Below, in pieces: positions 63,401 to 64,000 of a DNA stretch of 64,000 bases (position 1 is the first letter of the stretch; the number at the start of each line of letters is the position of its first letter). The notes beneath the pieces are model-generated. The model searched no databases and was not told where the DNA came from. It worked only from the letters and a program-made list of their open reading frames with translations. The stretch is from Acidobacteriaceae bacterium (lineage in GTDB: Bacteria; Acidobacteriota; Terriglobia; Terriglobales; Acidobacteriaceae), in NCBI GenBank assembly GCA_025355385.1, contig JANXZS010000217.1, positions 1-64,000 of the forward strand, in the 5' to 3' direction. Both the position numbers and the translations under genes were made by a program.

Positions 63401-63720
63401 TATCGGAGGCGCTGCACCCCACTATCCCGGTGCACTCGCCCCTCGTCTTCGACATTATCGACCGCTGGAAAGAGCGTTCCATTGGCCGGTGTACCTACCA
63501 TGCAGGATCCCCCGACGGTCACACTTACACAGCCCGGCCAGTCAACGCTACCGAGGCCAAAGACCGGCGTCTGAGACGTTTTCAAAAGGTTGACCTTCTG
63601 CATGGACTGATGGCGGTGCCGGAGGAAGAGTCCAATCCGAACTTCCCCATGACGCTGGACTTGCGATTTCCGGCCAGGGGACAAAAGACCAGCGCCAAGA
63701 AGCCGGAGCCTATCCCATGA
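60493..63720 (+). CDS. Large transglutaminase-DUF2126 fusion protein
   Basis: A 1075-aa protein. Residues 1-~290 are a transglutaminase-like module with Cys180 in [10 protein letters not shown], His229 in DLHAWAEAF and Asp245 in GMDPTSG, so the triad is intact. The remaining ~780 residues are the DUF2126 region ([43 protein letters not shown]), which recalls a glutamine-synthetase-like fold. It includes [19 protein letters not shown] and [26 protein letters not shown]. This family co-occurs with the ATP-grasp and alpha-E proteins and is a predicted amidoligase component. GAGGGTGG precedes the ATG. The last bases overlap the next gene by ATGA. Confidence 0.93.
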   Translation: [1075 protein letters not shown]

Positions 63721-64000
63721 TTGTGGATCTATACCAAACTCCGCTGCGCTACGGATCTGCGTATGACGAATTGTCGGCCGATGGCGTAACTCCCCGACCG
63801 CACTGGGCACACCTGATGGAGTCGCTTCGGGCGATCGGTTCTGAGGAGTTGGGACGACGCTGGGGCCACGCCGAGCGCCGTATTCGCGAGAATGGGATTA
63901 CGTACAACATCTACAGCGATCCGCTGGGGGCTAATCGGGCCTGGAAAATCGATATCGTTCCCCTACTGATTGCGGCGGACGAGTGGCGCTTCATCGAGGC
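63717..64000 (+). CDS. Second circularly permuted ATP-grasp protein (partial)
   Basis: It starts at ATG 63717, overlapping the preceding stop by four bases (ATGA), and is open to the window edge (94 codons). It reads MIVDLYQTPLRYGSAYDEL, then VTPRPHWAHLMESLRAIG, later GITYNIYSDPLG and IDIVPLLIAADEW. This matches the start of circularly permuted ATP-grasp proteins in a form often fused to an alpha-E domain. The locus therefore holds two ATP-grasp paralogues. The C-terminal part lies outside the window. Confidence 0.85.
   Translation, partial: MIVDLYQTPLRYGSAYDELSADGVTPRPHWAHLMESLRAIGSEELGRRWGHAERRIRENGITYNIYSDPLGANRAWKIDIVPLLIAADEWRFIE

Overview
The window looks like a chromosomal segment of an Acidobacteriota bacterium, probably the Acidobacteriaceae/Terriglobia group. 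This is inferred from lineage signatures, not from an alignment: a PadR regulator coupled to an acidobacterial duplicated orphan permease (ADOP, TIGR03433/TIGR03434 type), a TPR-rich Ser/Thr kinase, a GAF-HisKA protein, and many soil-type accessory genes among dispersed housekeeping genes. I saw no rRNA, tRNA, CRISPR array, prophage or complete insertion sequence.

Layout. 0-4 kb: a FIST sensor gene coupled to a PAS histidine kinase, then a gene-poor stretch with a small zinc-ribbon-like ORF. 4-15 kb: glycosyltransferase, SppA peptidase, HU/IHF protein, laccase-domain protein, a sigma-54 activator with a degenerate receiver, M3 oligopeptidase, fused AroDE, a coiled-coil membrane protein and an orphan GvpF/L protein. 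15-25 kb: PgsA, GdhA, TrpE, a secreted phosphatase-fold protein, TrpG, a secreted FecR-like protein, EF-P, acylphosphatase and Apt. 25-33 kb: small stress-type proteins, PckA, methylmalonyl-CoA mutase large subunit and GlgC. 33-40 kb: a secreted EXORDIUM-like protein, KorAB and a PQQ dehydrogenase with a haem-c domain. 40-53 kb: a zone of decay and signalling genes. It holds a four-lesion ADOP pseudogene, HrpB, a GH16-like remnant, a kinase operon with two small proteins, a frameshifted GAF-HisKA gene and a frameshifted DUF4440 gene. 53-64 kb: TrpD, SucCD, then a collinear ATP-grasp / alpha-E / transglutaminase / DUF2126 / ATP-grasp locus that runs off the right edge.

How genes fit together. 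KorAB and SucCD together give 2-oxoglutarate to succinyl-CoA to succinate by a ferredoxin-linked route. PckA, GdhA and the mutase subunit feed the same node. Tryptophan genes are scattered (trpE, trpG, trpD), with a phosphatase-family gene between trpE and trpG.

Most notable: (1) two 108-bp copies of an undescribed inverted-repeat element 24.5 kb apart, each flanked by TA and each just 3' of a gene; (2) the amidoligase-type ATP-grasp/transglutaminase locus, a predicted peptide-tag or peptide-metabolite system; (3) the Ser/Thr kinase operon whose two small downstream proteins share a C-terminal T-I-x-V-G-S motif; (4) several reconstructable pseudogenes. Small ORFs at 19410-19517, 25004-25156 and 7529-7687 were found by direct reading.
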